This document shows positions 1 to 9,792 of a stretch of 64,000 bases of DNA, one piece after another (the stretch's first letter is position 1; each line of letters opens with the position of its first letter). Under the pieces are notes generated by a model that had not been told where the DNA came from, searched no databases, and saw nothing but the letters and a program-made list of their open reading frames with translations. The position numbers and the translations under genes were made by a program. The stretch covers positions 1-64,000 of the forward strand of contig NZ_JAIUZR010000004.1 in NCBI RefSeq assembly GCF_020171465.1. Direction: 5' to 3'. This DNA comes from Lutimonas saemankumensis. Lineage in GTDB: Bacteria; Bacteroidota; Bacteroidia; Flavobacteriales; Flavobacteriaceae.

Positions 1-66
1 TGAACTCTAAATCCTTTTCTTCGCTCTCTTCCCTACTTCAAATTTCTTTAACCCTGAAAGCGGGTG

Positions 67-98
67 CAAAACTAAAACCATTTTTTAAAACCACCAAA
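67..98 (-). promoter_or_regulatory. Outward promoter A (Bacteroidota type)
   Basis: On the minus strand TTTG is followed, after 20 bases, by TAGTTTTG (positions 74 to 67). This fits the Bacteroidota sigma-ABfr consensus of TTG at -33 and TAnnTTTG at -7. The bases after it read CACCCGC, the same extension as at the rplU promoter. The target lies beyond position 1. Confidence 0.65.
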
Positions 99-204
99 TA
101 AAATCTGAAAATAATTTTACCTTTTTTTCGGTCGCTTTTTTTTGGCCTTATTTCAACTTGAACTTATGCTTTAAAACAAGTGCTTTACTGTTTTTAAGCG
201 GCTG

Positions 205-232
205 CAAAAATACAATCAAATATGAATACCAA
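205..232 (-). promoter_or_regulatory. Outward promoter B (Bacteroidota type)
   Basis: On the minus strand TTG is followed, after 17 bases, by TATTTTTG (212 to 205) and then CAGCCGC. It is in tandem with promoter A and has nearly the same downstream extension, as expected for a strongly expressed stable-RNA or translation operon to the left of the window. That target is inferred. Confidence 0.6.
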
Positions 233-458
233 CCTAATTATTTCTCCACTTTTTTTGTTAATTTTTTCTTACTATTTGCAATGAGCTGATTACCTGATGA
301 TTCGGATTAAAAAAAAATGAAATATTTTTTGATTGAGAAGTTGCGAAAAACATATTAAAATTTAATTACACCATAATATATATATAAGGCTTTTTTATTC
401 GTAAAAAATCCGGACTAATTTCAACTCACCTTCTATTCTTTATTTAAATTCGGATATG

Positions 459-466
459 TATCTTTG
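459..466 (+). promoter_or_regulatory. thrS promoter, -7 element
   Basis: TATCTTTG matches TAnnTTTG and is followed by CA. Transcription should begin a few bases downstream, giving a leader of roughly 15 bases before the ATG at 488. An in-frame TTG at 464 lies inside this element, so it is very unlikely to be the start codon. No exact TTG is seen at the -33 spacing. Confidence 0.6.
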
Positions 467-487
467 CAACCTTATAGATTTAAGCAT

Positions 488-2428
488 ATGATCAATATCA
501 CATTACCTGATGGCAGTGTTAAGGAGTTCGCAAATGAAACAACTCCAATGGAAGTGGCTAAAAGCATTAGCGAAGGCTTGGCCAGAAATGTTATTTCTGC
601 AGATTTCAACGGAACAACCGTTGAAACCAAAACACCTTTGACCACAGACGGTAGTCTTACACTTTTTACCTGGAACAACCCTGAAGGCAAAAAGGCCTTC
701 TGGCATTCTTCTGCGCATTTACTTGCCCAGACAATTTTGTTTTTCCATCCTCAGGCTAAACTGACTATCGGGCCAGCCATTGAAAATGGTTTTTATTATG
801 ATGTTGATTTTGGAGATGAGTCAATTTCTGAAAATGACTTCAAAAAAATAGAGGATAAAATGCTTGAATTCGCTCGTCAAAAATTTGAATTTGAGATGCG
901 CGAGGTTTCCAAGTCCGAAGCGCTGAATTACTATAAGGAAAGAGGTAATGAATTCAAAGTGGAACTTATTGAAAACCTTGAGGACGGCGATATAACTTTT
1001 TGCGACCATAGTGATTTCACAGATTTATGTCGTGGCGGACACATTCCAAATACGGGTATCATTAAGGCTATAAAAATCATGAGTGTGGCCGGTGCTTACT
1101 GGAGGGGAGACGAAAGCAAACCTCAGCTTACAAGGGTTTATGGTATTTCCTTCCCCAAACAAAAGGAGCTGAAAGAATACCTCCAACTCCTTGAAGAAGC
1201 AAAGAAAAGAGATCACAGAAAATTAGGGAAAGACCTTGAGCTCTTTACTTTTTCGAGCAAAGTAGGCCAAGGACTACCTCTTTGGCTGCCTAAAGGAGCT
1301 GCTTTAAGGGAGCGTTTGGAAAATTTTCTCAAAAAAGCGCAAAAGAAAGCCGGGTATGAAATGGTTATCAGCCCCCATATAGGACAGAAAGAACTTTATG
1401 TTACTTCAGGCCATTACGCTAAATACGGCGAGGACAGCTTTCAACCCATTCATACGCCAAAAGAAAGTGAAGAATTTCTTTTGAAACCTATGAACTGTCC
1501 GCATCATTGCGAAATTTACAAGACAAAACCATATTCTTACAAAGATCTTCCAAAGCGTTATGCCGAATTCGGTACAGTGTACCGATATGAACAAAGCGGC
1601 GAATTACATGGATTGACAAGGGTAAGAGGCTTTACTCAGGATGATGCACATATATTTTGTACTCCTGATCAATTGAATGATGAGTTTAACGCTGTGATCG
1701 ACATTGTATTATATGTTTTCAGTGCTTTGGGCTTTAAGGATTTTACGACCCAGATCTCTTTAAGGGATCCTGATAATAAAGACAAATACATTGGCAGTGA
1801 TGAAAATTGGGAAAAGGCCGAAAAAGCCATAATGAAATGCGCGGATGAAAAAGGTCTCAAAACAGTTATTGAATACGGAGAAGCTGCTTTTTACGGGCCT
1901 AAACTGGATTTTATGGTCAAGGATGTTTTGGGAAGAAACTGGCAGCTTGGGACCATTCAGGTAGACTATAACCTTCCGGAAAGATTTGATCTTACCTATA
2001 AGGGATCTGACAATCAGCTTCACCGTCCGGTGATGATTCACAGGGCCCCTTTCGGGTCCATGGAGCGTTTTATCGCCATCCTTATAGAACATACTGGAGG
2101 TAATTTCCCCTTATGGCTTACGCCTGAGCAGGTTATTTTGCTCCCAATCAGTGAGAAATACGAAAATTATACTAAAAAAGTTTTACATTTGCTAGAAAAT
2201 TACGAAATTCGCGCCCTCGTTGACGACCGCAATGAAAAAGTGGGTCGAAAGATCAGAGATGCGGAACTGAGTAAAATCCCGTTTATGCTGATCATCGGTG
2301 AAAATGAAGAGAAAGAAGGTACGGTATCAGTGAGAAAACATAGTGAAGGTGATTTAGGATCATATTCCATAGAAGGATTTGCCGAAATCATTCAGAATGA
2401 AATAGATAAAACGTTACAACAATTTTAA
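488..2428 (+). CDS. thrS: Threonine--tRNA ligase
   Basis: Cytosolic class II aminoacyl-tRNA synthetase that charges tRNA-Thr; about 646 residues, full length. Domains in order: N-terminal TGS domain (from [10 protein letters not shown]), the second editing domain with HSSAH and CRGGH, the catalytic core with the zinc-site segment [10 protein letters not shown], motif 2 ([19 protein letters not shown]) and motif 3 ([15 protein letters not shown]), and a C-terminal anticodon-binding domain. The ATG at 488 is preferred because it starts the TGS domain exactly; an in-frame TTG at 464 lies in the promoter -7 box. It heads the classic thrS-infC-rpmI-rplT group, and infC starts 38 bases downstream. 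Confidence 0.97.
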   Translation: MINITLPDGSVKEFANETTPMEVAKSISEGLARNVISADFNGTTVETKTPLTTDGSLTLFTWNNPEGKKAFWHSSAHLLAQTILFFHPQAKLTIGPAIENGFYYDVDFGDESISENDFKKIEDKMLEFARQKFEFEMREVSKSEALNYYKERGNEFKVELIENLEDGDITFCDHSDFTDLCRGGHIPNTGIIKAIKIMSVAGAYWRGDESKPQLTRVYGISFPKQKELKEYLQLLEEAKKRDHRKLGKDLELFTFSSKVGQGLPLWLPKGAALRERLENFLKKAQKKAGYEMVISPHIGQKELYVTSGHYAKYGEDSFQPIHTPKESEEFLLKPMNCPHHCEIYKTKPYSYKDLPKRYAEFGTVYRYEQSGELHGLTRVRGFTQDDAHIFCTPDQLNDEFNAVIDIVLYVFSALGFKDFTTQISLRDPDNKDKYIGSDENWEKAEKAIMKCADEKGLKTVIEYGEAAFYGPKLDFMVKDVLGRNWQLGTIQVDYNLPERFDLTYKGSDNQLHRPVMIHRAPFGSMERFIAILIEHTGGNFPLWLTPEQVILLPISEKYENYTKKVLHLLENYEIRALVDDRNEKVGRKIRDAELSKIPFMLIIGENEEKEGTVSVRKHSEGDLGSYSIEGFAEIIQNEIDKTLQQF

Positions 2429-2465
2429 AGTTAAACCAATCCTTAGGGAATAAAATTTTAGAGCT

Positions 2466-3026
2466 ATAGCAATAAGAAGAAACAGAGGGGCCAGAAAGCC
2501 ATGGAGAGTTATCAAGGAAGATCTGCATAAGATCAATGATAAAATTGACTCACCCGAAGTCAGACTTGTGGGCGAAAACGTTGAAACCGGTATTTATCCA
2601 ATCAGAAAGGCAAGAGAGATCGCATATGATCTCGGTCTCGATCTGGTCGAAATTTCACCGAAGGCAAAACCTCCTGTTTGTAAGATTATTGAATACAAGA
2701 AATTTCTTTACGAACAAAAGAAACGTGAAAAAGCTCTTAAATCAAAAGCCTCTAAAGTTGTTGTTAAAGAAATCAGGTTTGGTCCTAATACGGATGAACA
2801 TGACTTTGAGTTCAAGAAGAAACACGCGATCAAATTTCTTGAGAGTGGTGCAAAACTTAAAGCTTATGTGTTCTTTAAAGGGAGGTCAATTGTATTTAAG
2901 GACCAAGGTCAGATCCTTTTGCTAAGACTGGCCCAGGAACTTGAGGAATACGGTACTGTTGAACAGATGCCAAGGCTGGAAGGAAAAAGGATGACAATGT
3001 TTATCGCTTCCAAAAAGAAGAAATAA
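2466..3026 (+). CDS. infC: Translation initiation factor IF-3, non-AUG start
   Basis: IF-3 binds the 30S subunit and checks start-codon and initiator-tRNA pairing. The C-terminal domain is clear ([10 protein letters not shown], then [19 protein letters not shown]). The first standard start in frame is GTG 2568, but this would remove most of the N-terminal domain. The frame stays open back to a stop at 2451 and encodes the expected IF-3 beginning ([11 protein letters not shown], later [19 protein letters not shown]). The family usually begins just before this IRR segment, where the codons are ATA 2466 and ATA 2472; no ATG, GTG or TTG is available. I therefore call ATA 2466, giving about 186 residues. 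Rare start codons with autoregulation are known for infC in E. coli (AUU); here it is inferred. Confidence 0.9.
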   Translation: MAIRRNRGARKPWRVIKEDLHKINDKIDSPEVRLVGENVETGIYPIRKAREIAYDLGLDLVEISPKAKPPVCKIIEYKKFLYEQKKREKALKSKASKVVVKEIRFGPNTDEHDFEFKKKHAIKFLESGAKLKAYVFFKGRSIVFKDQGQILLLRLAQELEEYGTVEQMPRLEGKRMTMFIASKKKK

Positions 3027-3070
3027 GAAGTAGGAAAATTATATAAGCAAGTAATAAAAATAGGAAGAAG

Positions 3071-3268
3071 ATGCCTAAAATGAAGACAAAATCCAGTGCT
3101 AAAAAACGTTTTAAACTAACGGGTACTGGTAAGATTAAAAGAAAACATGCTTTTAAAAGTCATATTTTGACTAAAAAAAGTAAGAAACGTAAATTAAAAC
3201 TGACTCACGCCGGATTGGTTCACAAAGCCGATGAAGCAAACATCAGACAACAATTAACGTTAAAATAA
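3071..3268 (+). CDS. rpmI: 50S ribosomal protein bL35
   Basis: Small basic protein of the large ribosomal subunit, 65 residues, the usual size. It begins [20 protein letters not shown], the typical bL35 N-terminus, and continues with the [14 protein letters not shown] segment. It lies 44 bases after infC and 96 bases before rplT in the conserved infC-rpmI-rplT order. In other bacteria this operon is under L20 feedback control; the 96-base gap before rplT could hold such a site, but I see no clear structure. Confidence 0.97.
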   Translation: MPKMKTKSSAKKRFKLTGTGKIKRKHAFKSHILTKKSKKRKLKLTHAGLVHKADEANIRQQLTLK

Positions 3269-3364
3269 ACCGTGAGGTTTTTGAGGTAATTAATTATAAA
3301 CCATGTGTTAGTGCTTATCAAATGATTTAAAAAGAATCTGCCTTACACAAAAAAAATTTAAAAC

Positions 3365-3709
3365 ATGCCAAGATCAGTAAATTCAGTAGCTAAAAGAGCT
3401 CGTAGAAAAAAGATTATCAAACAGGCCAAAGGATACTTTGGTAGCAGAAAAAATGTTTACACTGTTGCTAAGAATGCAGTTGAAAAAGCAATGCTTTATG
3501 CTTACCGCGACAGAAAACAAAATAAAAGAAATTTCCGTGCATTATGGATCCAGCGTATTAACGCGGGAGCTCGTGAACACGGTATGTCTTACTCGCAGTT
3601 CATGGGTAAAATCAAAGCAAATAATATCGATTTGAACAGAAAAGTTTTAGCCGATCTTGCGATGAATGAGCCGGATGCCTTCAAAGCGATTGTAGATAAA
3701 ATTAAATAA
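3365..3709 (+). CDS. rplT: 50S ribosomal protein bL20
   Basis: Large-subunit assembly protein that binds 23S rRNA early; 114 residues, normal length. The N-terminus [20 protein letters not shown] and the [15 protein letters not shown] and [16 protein letters not shown] segments are diagnostic. It is the last gene of the thrS-infC-rpmI-rplT group and is followed within about 20 bases by a strong hairpin terminator shared with the convergent prfA. In other phyla it represses its own operon; nothing in this sequence proves that here. Confidence 0.97.
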   Translation: MPRSVNSVAKRARRKKIIKQAKGYFGSRKNVYTVAKNAVEKAMLYAYRDRKQNKRNFRALWIQRINAGAREHGMSYSQFMGKIKANNIDLNRKVLADLAMNEPDAFKAIVDKIK

Positions 3710-3726
3710 AACAAATACTTGCTTAT

Positions 3727-3760
3727 AAAAAAAACCTGAGGAATTCCTCAGGTTTTTTTT
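3727..3760. terminator. Bidirectional terminator between rplT and prfA
   Basis: The perfect palindrome CCTGAGGAATTCCTCAGG (3735-3752) is flanked by eight A on the left and eight T on the right, so it can end transcription on both strands. It serves the convergent rplT (plus) and prfA (minus). Confidence 0.85.
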
Positions 3761-3809
3761 ATGTCCTAAAATCAAGACCTGTTCTTTGGATCGCACCCTC
3801 TCACTTCGT

Positions 3810-4886
3810 TTAGAAGTCCGATTCCGAAGCCTTGAGCTTTTCAGCATTTTCAGCCAGCTTTAACTCTTCAATAATCTTAGTCAGATCTCCGTTTATAACG
3901 TTGTTCAAATCGTAAAGAGTCAACCCAATTCGATGCTCGGTTACCCTTCCCTGCGGATAGTTATAGGTCCTGATCTTAGCAGATCGGTCACCACTTGATA
4001 CCAGCGTTTTTCTCTTAGCTGCATCTTCCTGGAGTTTTTTCTCCAGTTCAACCTCGTAAATTCTCGTACGCAACACCTTAAACGCTTTATCTTTGTTCTT
4101 ATGCTGCGATTTCTGATCTTGACACTGCGCCACTATTCCTGTTGGTATATGCGTAAGGCGAACTGCAGAATACGTGGTATTAACCGACTGCCCTCCGGGC
4201 CCTGAAGCACAAAAATAGTCAACACGCACATCGCTCATTTTAAGATCAATATCAAATTCTTCTGCTTCCGGAAGCACCATTACGGTAGCGGCAGAGGTAT
4301 GAACCCTTCCCTGCGTCTCCGTTTGCGGCACGCGTTGCACCCGATGAACACCAGATTCAAATTTTAATGTCCCGTAAACCTCTTCTCCGGAAACGCTGAA
4401 AATGATCTCTTTGAATCCTCCTGAAGTTCCTTCACTAAGATCTTCCAATTCAACCTTCCACCCTTTTTCGGCAGCAAACTTTGTATACATTCGGTATAAA
4501 TCTCCTGCAAAAATACTGGCCTCATCTCCTCCGGTACCTGCCCGTATTTCAACAATGACGTTCTTTGCATCTTCAGGGTCCTGCGGAATCAGTAAAAATT
4601 TAATTTCCTCCTCCAGGCCCGGAATCTTGGCAGAAGCTTCTTCAAGCTCCATTTTTGCCATTTCCACCATTTCTTCATCAGAACCATCAGCAATAATCTC
4701 ATTGGCCTCTTCAATACTTGCAAGAGCAGATTTATATTCTGTTCCTTTATCAACTATCTTCTTCAGATCCTTGTACTCTTTATTCAATTTGACATAACGC
4801 TTTTGGTCCATGATCACATCCGGCTGGATGATCAAATCAGAAACCTCATCAAATCTTTGTTTTACTATCTGTAATTTATCTATCAT
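3810..4886 (-). CDS. prfA: Peptide chain release factor 1
   Basis: RF1 recognises UAA and UAG and triggers peptidyl-tRNA hydrolysis; 358 residues, normal size. The catalytic GGQ lies in [19 protein letters not shown]. The codon-recognition tripeptide is of the PxT type ([19 protein letters not shown]), which marks RF1 rather than RF2 (SPF). It is transcribed alone on the minus strand and converges with rplT. A TAAATTTG element followed by CA lies upstream on the minus strand at 4912-4905, about 20 bases before the start, as a likely -7 box. Confidence 0.96.
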   Translation of the reverse strand: MIDKLQIVKQRFDEVSDLIIQPDVIMDQKRYVKLNKEYKDLKKIVDKGTEYKSALASIEEANEIIADGSDEEMVEMAKMELEEASAKIPGLEEEIKFLLIPQDPEDAKNVIVEIRAGTGGDEASIFAGDLYRMYTKFAAEKGWKVELEDLSEGTSGGFKEIIFSVSGEEVYGTLKFESGVHRVQRVPQTETQGRVHTSAATVMVLPEAEEFDIDLKMSDVRVDYFCASGPGGQSVNTTYSAVRLTHIPTGIVAQCQDQKSQHKNKDKAFKVLRTRIYEVELEKKLQEDAAKRKTLVSSGDRSAKIRTYNYPQGRVTEHRIGLTLYDLNNVINGDLTKIIEELKLAENAEKLKASESDF

Positions 4887-5032
4887 TATCTATGTCTTGT
4901 CCTGCAAATTTAACATTTTTTAATCTTTAAAAGATCTATTGACAAATATGAGCAATTATAAGATTCATAATGCTGTTTTATGGCAATTTTTGAATAAATT
5001 TGTAATTAATTTAACCACAAAAATTTTGTACC

Positions 5033-5455
5033 ATGAAAAAGATACTTTTCGTATTTGCCATTTTTTCTCTGGCCATTGTGAGTTGCGGAGAAACAAAAAA
5101 AGAAGAAGTGAAAAAAGAAGTTGAAACCCCTGCTAAAGAAGTAGCAAAGGAAGCTTCTGATGAAAGTGCAGATGATTTGGTTGCCATGGGTGAAAAGCTT
5201 TTTACTGACAAAACATGTGTTTCCTGTCATCAGCTGGATGCAAAAATCGTTGGACCTTCAGTAAAAGACATTGTCAAGATATATGAAGAAAAAAATGCCA
5301 GTTTGGTGGAATTTCTAAAAGGAAATCAAGAAGCTATTGTTGACACGGATGCCGGACAGGTTGCCATTATGCAGGCCAATCTTGACGGGTTTGTTAAAGA
5401 TTTAAAAGAGGAAGAGTTACAGGCTTTGGCAGCTTATATGAAAAACGTGAAATAA
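5033..5455 (+). CDS. Lipoprotein monoheme cytochrome c
   Basis: Probable envelope electron carrier of 140 residues. A lipoprotein signal peptide ends at a lipobox cysteine (Cys18 in AIVSC). A Lys/Glu-rich spacer (about 19-48) precedes a small cytochrome c domain with one heme-binding CVSCH motif at 62-66, a downstream GPSV segment typical of class I cytochromes, and Met113 as candidate second axial ligand. It stands alone between divergent prfA and convergent gdhA, with a terminator shared with gdhA. A possible -7 element TAAATTTG lies at 4995-5002. The redox partner cannot be told from the sequence. Confidence 0.85.
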   Translation: MKKILFVFAIFSLAIVSCGETKKEEVKKEVETPAKEVAKEASDESADDLVAMGEKLFTDKTCVSCHQLDAKIVGPSVKDIVKIYEEKNASLVEFLKGNQEAIVDTDAGQVAIMQANLDGFVKDLKEEELQALAAYMKNVK

Positions 5456-5474
5456 TCTGAATTACTTCTAAAAT

Positions 5475-5508
5475 AAAAAAACCTTTCGCAGTGGCGAAAG
5501 GTTTTTTT
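5475..5508. terminator. Bidirectional terminator, cytochrome c / gdhA
   Basis: The stem ACCTTTCGC / GCGAAAGGT (5481-5489 and 5494-5502) has the loop AGTG and is flanked by an A run and a T run. It separates the convergent cytochrome c and gdhA genes. Confidence 0.85.
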
Positions 5509-5524
5509 ATTTACATCATACAGA

Positions 5525-6886
<1,362 letters not shown>

Positions 6887-6911
6887 TTATTAAAATTTGA
6901 TTTTTTCATAG

Positions 6912-6939
6912 CAAAAATAATCAAATTCCTAATAACCAA
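6912..6939 (-). promoter_or_regulatory. gdhA promoter
   Basis: On the minus strand TTG (6939-6937), a 17-base spacer, then TATTTTTG (6919-6912) followed by CT. This is one of the few full -33/-7 Bacteroidota-type promoters in the window. It lies about 44 bases upstream of the gdhA start. Confidence 0.65.
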
Positions 6940-7055
6940 CTACTGAATGCCCTTTTAATTTGCACTTATTTTTATCAAAAAAATTGACATTGACACATAA
7001 ATAAATCGCCGTCAAAAATTGCACAGGTTTAAAAGGTCAATCCGACAAAAAAATG

Positions 7056-7063
7056 TAAATTTG
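7056..7063 (+). promoter_or_regulatory. pheS promoter, -7 element
   Basis: TAAATTTG followed by CC, 22 bases before the pheS ATG. No TTG occurs at the standard -33 spacing, so only the -7 box is supported. Confidence 0.45.
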
Positions 7064-7085
7064 CCATCTAAAATTCTCAGGAGAA

Positions 7086-8105
7086 ATGAAGGAAAAAATA
7101 TCTAATCACTTAAGTGAAATTCAAGATTTTAAAGCAGAGAGTATAGAAAAAATTGAAGCTTTTAGAATCAAATATTTAGGAAGTAAAGGACTCCTCAAAC
7201 AGCTGTTTTCTGAATTTAAAGAGATTGACCCTTCGTTAAAAAAAGAAATAGGTCAGTCTCTCAACAATTTAAGGAATGCGGCCAATGACAAGATCAATGA
7301 ACTCAAGGATGCTCTAGATAATAACCTTTCTGAGAAAAAAGTCTATGGAGATCTTACCAGACCCGGCGAAAGCATAGAGCTTGGTGCAAGACATCCTATA
7401 TCGATCGTCAAAAACCAGATCATAGAAGTTTTTTCAAGAATAGGGTTCACTGTTTCAGAAGGGCCTGAAATTGAAGATGACTGGCACAATTTCACTGCCC
7501 TAAATTTACCTGAATACCATCCCGCAAGAGACATGCAGGATACCTTTTTTATTGAAACTGATCCTGATATTTTACTCAGAACACATACATCATCGGTTCA
7601 GGTAAGATACATGGAAAGTCATAAACCTCCTATCAGAACCATTTCTCCCGGGCGAGTTTTTAGAAATGAGGATATCTCTGCTAGGTCTCACTGCATATTT
7701 CATCAAATAGAAGGCCTGTATATTGATACTGACGTTTCTTTTGCAGATTTAAAACAGACACTTCTCTATTTTACAAAAGAGATGTTTGGCAAATCCAAAA
7801 TAAGATTAAGACCTTCTTATTTCCCGTTTACTGAACCAAGTGCTGAAGTTGATATTTACTGGGGCCTTGAAACAGAAACGGATTATAAAATAACAAAAGG
7901 CACAGGCTGGTTAGAGATTATGGGTTGCGGAATGGTGGATCCCAATGTCTTGAAAAATGCTGATATCGATCCTGAAAAATATACCGGATACGCATTTGGA
8001 ATGGGAATCGAAAGAATTGCCATGCTGCTCTATCAGATTCCCGATATTCGAATGTTCTACGAAAATGATATTCGATTTCTGGAACAGTTTAAGTCAGAAA
8101 TATAA
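7086..8105 (+). CDS. pheS: Phenylalanine--tRNA ligase alpha subunit
   Basis: Catalytic alpha subunit of the alpha2-beta2 PheRS that charges tRNA-Phe; 339 residues, typical. An N-terminal coiled-coil (about 1-90) is followed by the class II core: [10 protein letters not shown], the motif 2 region [21 protein letters not shown], and motif 3 with [18 protein letters not shown]. The beta subunit gene pheT is not adjacent and not in the window; separate pheS and pheT loci are common in this phylum. The start is supported by the coiled-coil N-terminus. A protease-like gene follows after 3 bases. Confidence 0.96.
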   Translation: MKEKISNHLSEIQDFKAESIEKIEAFRIKYLGSKGLLKQLFSEFKEIDPSLKKEIGQSLNNLRNAANDKINELKDALDNNLSEKKVYGDLTRPGESIELGARHPISIVKNQIIEVFSRIGFTVSEGPEIEDDWHNFTALNLPEYHPARDMQDTFFIETDPDILLRTHTSSVQVRYMESHKPPIRTISPGRVFRNEDISARSHCIFHQIEGLYIDTDVSFADLKQTLLYFTKEMFGKSKIRLRPSYFPFTEPSAEVDIYWGLETETDYKITKGTGWLEIMGCGMVDPNVLKNADIDPEKYTGYAFGMGIERIAMLLYQIPDIRMFYENDIRFLEQFKSEI

Positions 8106-8108
8106 GAG

Positions 8109-8558
8109 ATGCAGGACCTGAAAGAATTTTTATTTGAGCGGGGTTATGTGAGGATCAAACTTAAAAAGACCATCACAAACCATTTTGAAATAAAGGCTAA
8201 GATAAATGGAATAAAAGGTAATTTTATTCTTGATACGGGAGCCTCGAAATCCTGCGTTGGCATAGAGGATATTGAGCATTTCAATTTAAAAACAGAAGCC
8301 TCCGAAGAAAAAGCCAGCGGAGCCGGGCCAAGTGAGATTGATACTTTGATTTCTAACGACAATCAGGTTGTTGTTGGGAAGTTCAAGGTGAAGAAAATGA
8401 CTCTTATATTGATCGACCTGAGTCATATCAATAAGGCACTTGAAAAGCAGGACGCCAAACCCGTTAAAGGAATTTTAGGAGCAGATATTCTTTTAAAGGG
8501 CAAGTCAATCATTGACTATAATAATAAGTTCCTCTATTTATTGAAAAAAAAGAATTAA
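8109..8558 (+). CDS. Retropepsin-like aspartic protease family protein
   Basis: Cytosolic-looking 149-residue protein without a signal peptide. It has the clan AA active-site signature as ILDTGASKSCVG (around residues 40-50) and a later GILGADIL segment matching the hydrophobic-hydrophobic-Gly motif of retropepsins. As a single domain it should act as a homodimer. It sits 3 bases after pheS and 3 bases before purM, so it is translated in a tight operon with two housekeeping genes. Its substrate is unknown. Flavobacterial genomes often carry such small retropepsin-like proteins. Catalysis is inferred from the DTGA motif only. Confidence 0.8.
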   Translation: MQDLKEFLFERGYVRIKLKKTITNHFEIKAKINGIKGNFILDTGASKSCVGIEDIEHFNLKTEASEEKASGAGPSEIDTLISNDNQVVVGKFKVKKMTLILIDLSHINKALEKQDAKPVKGILGADILLKGKSIIDYNNKFLYLLKKKN

Positions 8559-8560
8559 TC

Positions 8561-9733
8561 ATGAGTGATCAGGACAACAGATATAACTTGCGCGGAGTTT
8601 CGGCCCAAAAAGAAGATGTTCATAAAGCAATAAAAAATGTAGATAAAGGCTTGTTTCCCAAGGCTTTCTGCAAAATCGTTCCTGATCATTTAACAAATGA
8701 CAAAGATTATTGTTTGGTTATGCATGCAGACGGAGCAGGAACCAAATCTTCCCTTGCCTACATGTACTGGAAGGAAACAGGTGACATCTCGGTTTGGAAA
8801 GGAATCGCTCAGGATGCCCTGATCATGAATGTAGATGACCTGCTTTGTGTAGGTGCAACGGATAATATCATTCTATCATCTACGATTGGAAGAAATAAGA
8901 ATTTAATTCCCGGCGAAGTGATTTCAGCTATAATCAACGGGACTGAAGAATTACTTGAGGAACTGAGTGGATTTGGTGTAAAGATACATTCTACAGGCGG
9001 GGAAACTGCTGACGTGGGAGATCTTGTACGGACTATGATCGTTGACTCAACGGTAACGGCGAGGATGAGAAGAAATGACGTCATCGATAATGCCAATATT
9101 AAGGCCGGAGATGTTATCGTTGGCCTGGCCTCTTTTGGAAGGGCTACCTATGAGAAGGAATACAACGGTGGGATGGGAAGTAACGGATTGACAAGTGCCC
9201 GTCATGATGTTTTTGCAAATTATCTCGCGACAAAATATCCTGAAAGCTATGATCATGCAGTCCCTTCAGATCTTGTCTATTCTGGAAATGTAAAATTGAC
9301 TGATCCGGTTGAAGGAGTTCCTCTGGATGCGGGAAAACTGGTTTTATCTCCAACAAGAACATATGCACCAGTTATCATAAAAATGCTTGAAAAGCACAGG
9401 AAAGAGATTCATGGCATGGTGCATTGCAGCGGAGGTGCCCAAACGAAAATCCTTCACTTTGTCGATAAGGTTCATGTAATAAAAGATAACTTGTTCGAGG
9501 TTCCCCCCTTATTCAAATTGATTCAGGAACAGTCAAAAACAGATTGGCGCGAGATGTATCAGGTGTTTAATTGTGGTCATCGTATGGAATTATACGTACC
9601 CGAGGAAATTGCGGATAGTCTAATTTCCATTTCCCAATCTTTTGGGGTGGACGCACAAATAATTGGAAGGGTTGAAAAATCGGAATCCAAAAAGCTGAGC
9701 ATCAGAAGTGAACATGGAAATTTTGAATATTAG
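8561..9733 (+). CDS. purM: Phosphoribosylformylglycinamidine cyclo-ligase (AIR synthase)
   Basis: Likely the fifth step of purine synthesis: ATP-dependent closure of FGAM to AIR. 390 residues, longer than the usual roughly 345-residue PurM; this longer form is common in Bacteroidota. Seen: MHADGAGTKSSLAY (the PurM DGAGTK-type phosphate/ATP region), NVDDLLCVGA, the glycine-rich HSTGGETADVGDLV, and VHCSGGAQTKILHF. It is the third gene of a tight pheS-protease-purM group. Other AIR-synthase-superfamily members (PurL, HypE, ThiL) fit the motifs less well. Confidence 0.85.
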   Translation: MSDQDNRYNLRGVSAQKEDVHKAIKNVDKGLFPKAFCKIVPDHLTNDKDYCLVMHADGAGTKSSLAYMYWKETGDISVWKGIAQDALIMNVDDLLCVGATDNIILSSTIGRNKNLIPGEVISAIINGTEELLEELSGFGVKIHSTGGETADVGDLVRTMIVDSTVTARMRRNDVIDNANIKAGDVIVGLASFGRATYEKEYNGGMGSNGLTSARHDVFANYLATKYPESYDHAVPSDLVYSGNVKLTDPVEGVPLDAGKLVLSPTRTYAPVIIKMLEKHRKEIHGMVHCSGGAQTKILHFVDKVHVIKDNLFEVPPLFKLIQEQSKTDWREMYQVFNCGHRMELYVPEEIADSLISISQSFGVDAQIIGRVEKSESKKLSIRSEHGNFEY

Positions 9734-9792
9734 TATTCGTTTGATGTAACTTATCTTAATTTAGCGATACCAATAGAAAAAAACCAAACCTG

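Larger units (their letters stand above)
1..463. other. AT-rich intergenic region left of thrS
   Basis: No coding frame is convincing here. The stretch holds two minus-strand promoters (listed separately) that fire out of the left edge of the window, and the AT-rich upstream region of thrS. The minus-strand transcript would leave the window within about 60 to 200 bases, so its gene is not visible. Confidence 0.6.

Noticed and set aside
2536-2925. 129-codon frame overlapping infC.
   Set aside because: It lies in another frame of a clear IF-3 gene and has no recognisable feature.
4402-4797. 131-codon plus-strand frame inside prfA.
   Set aside because: Antisense shadow of a conserved release factor.
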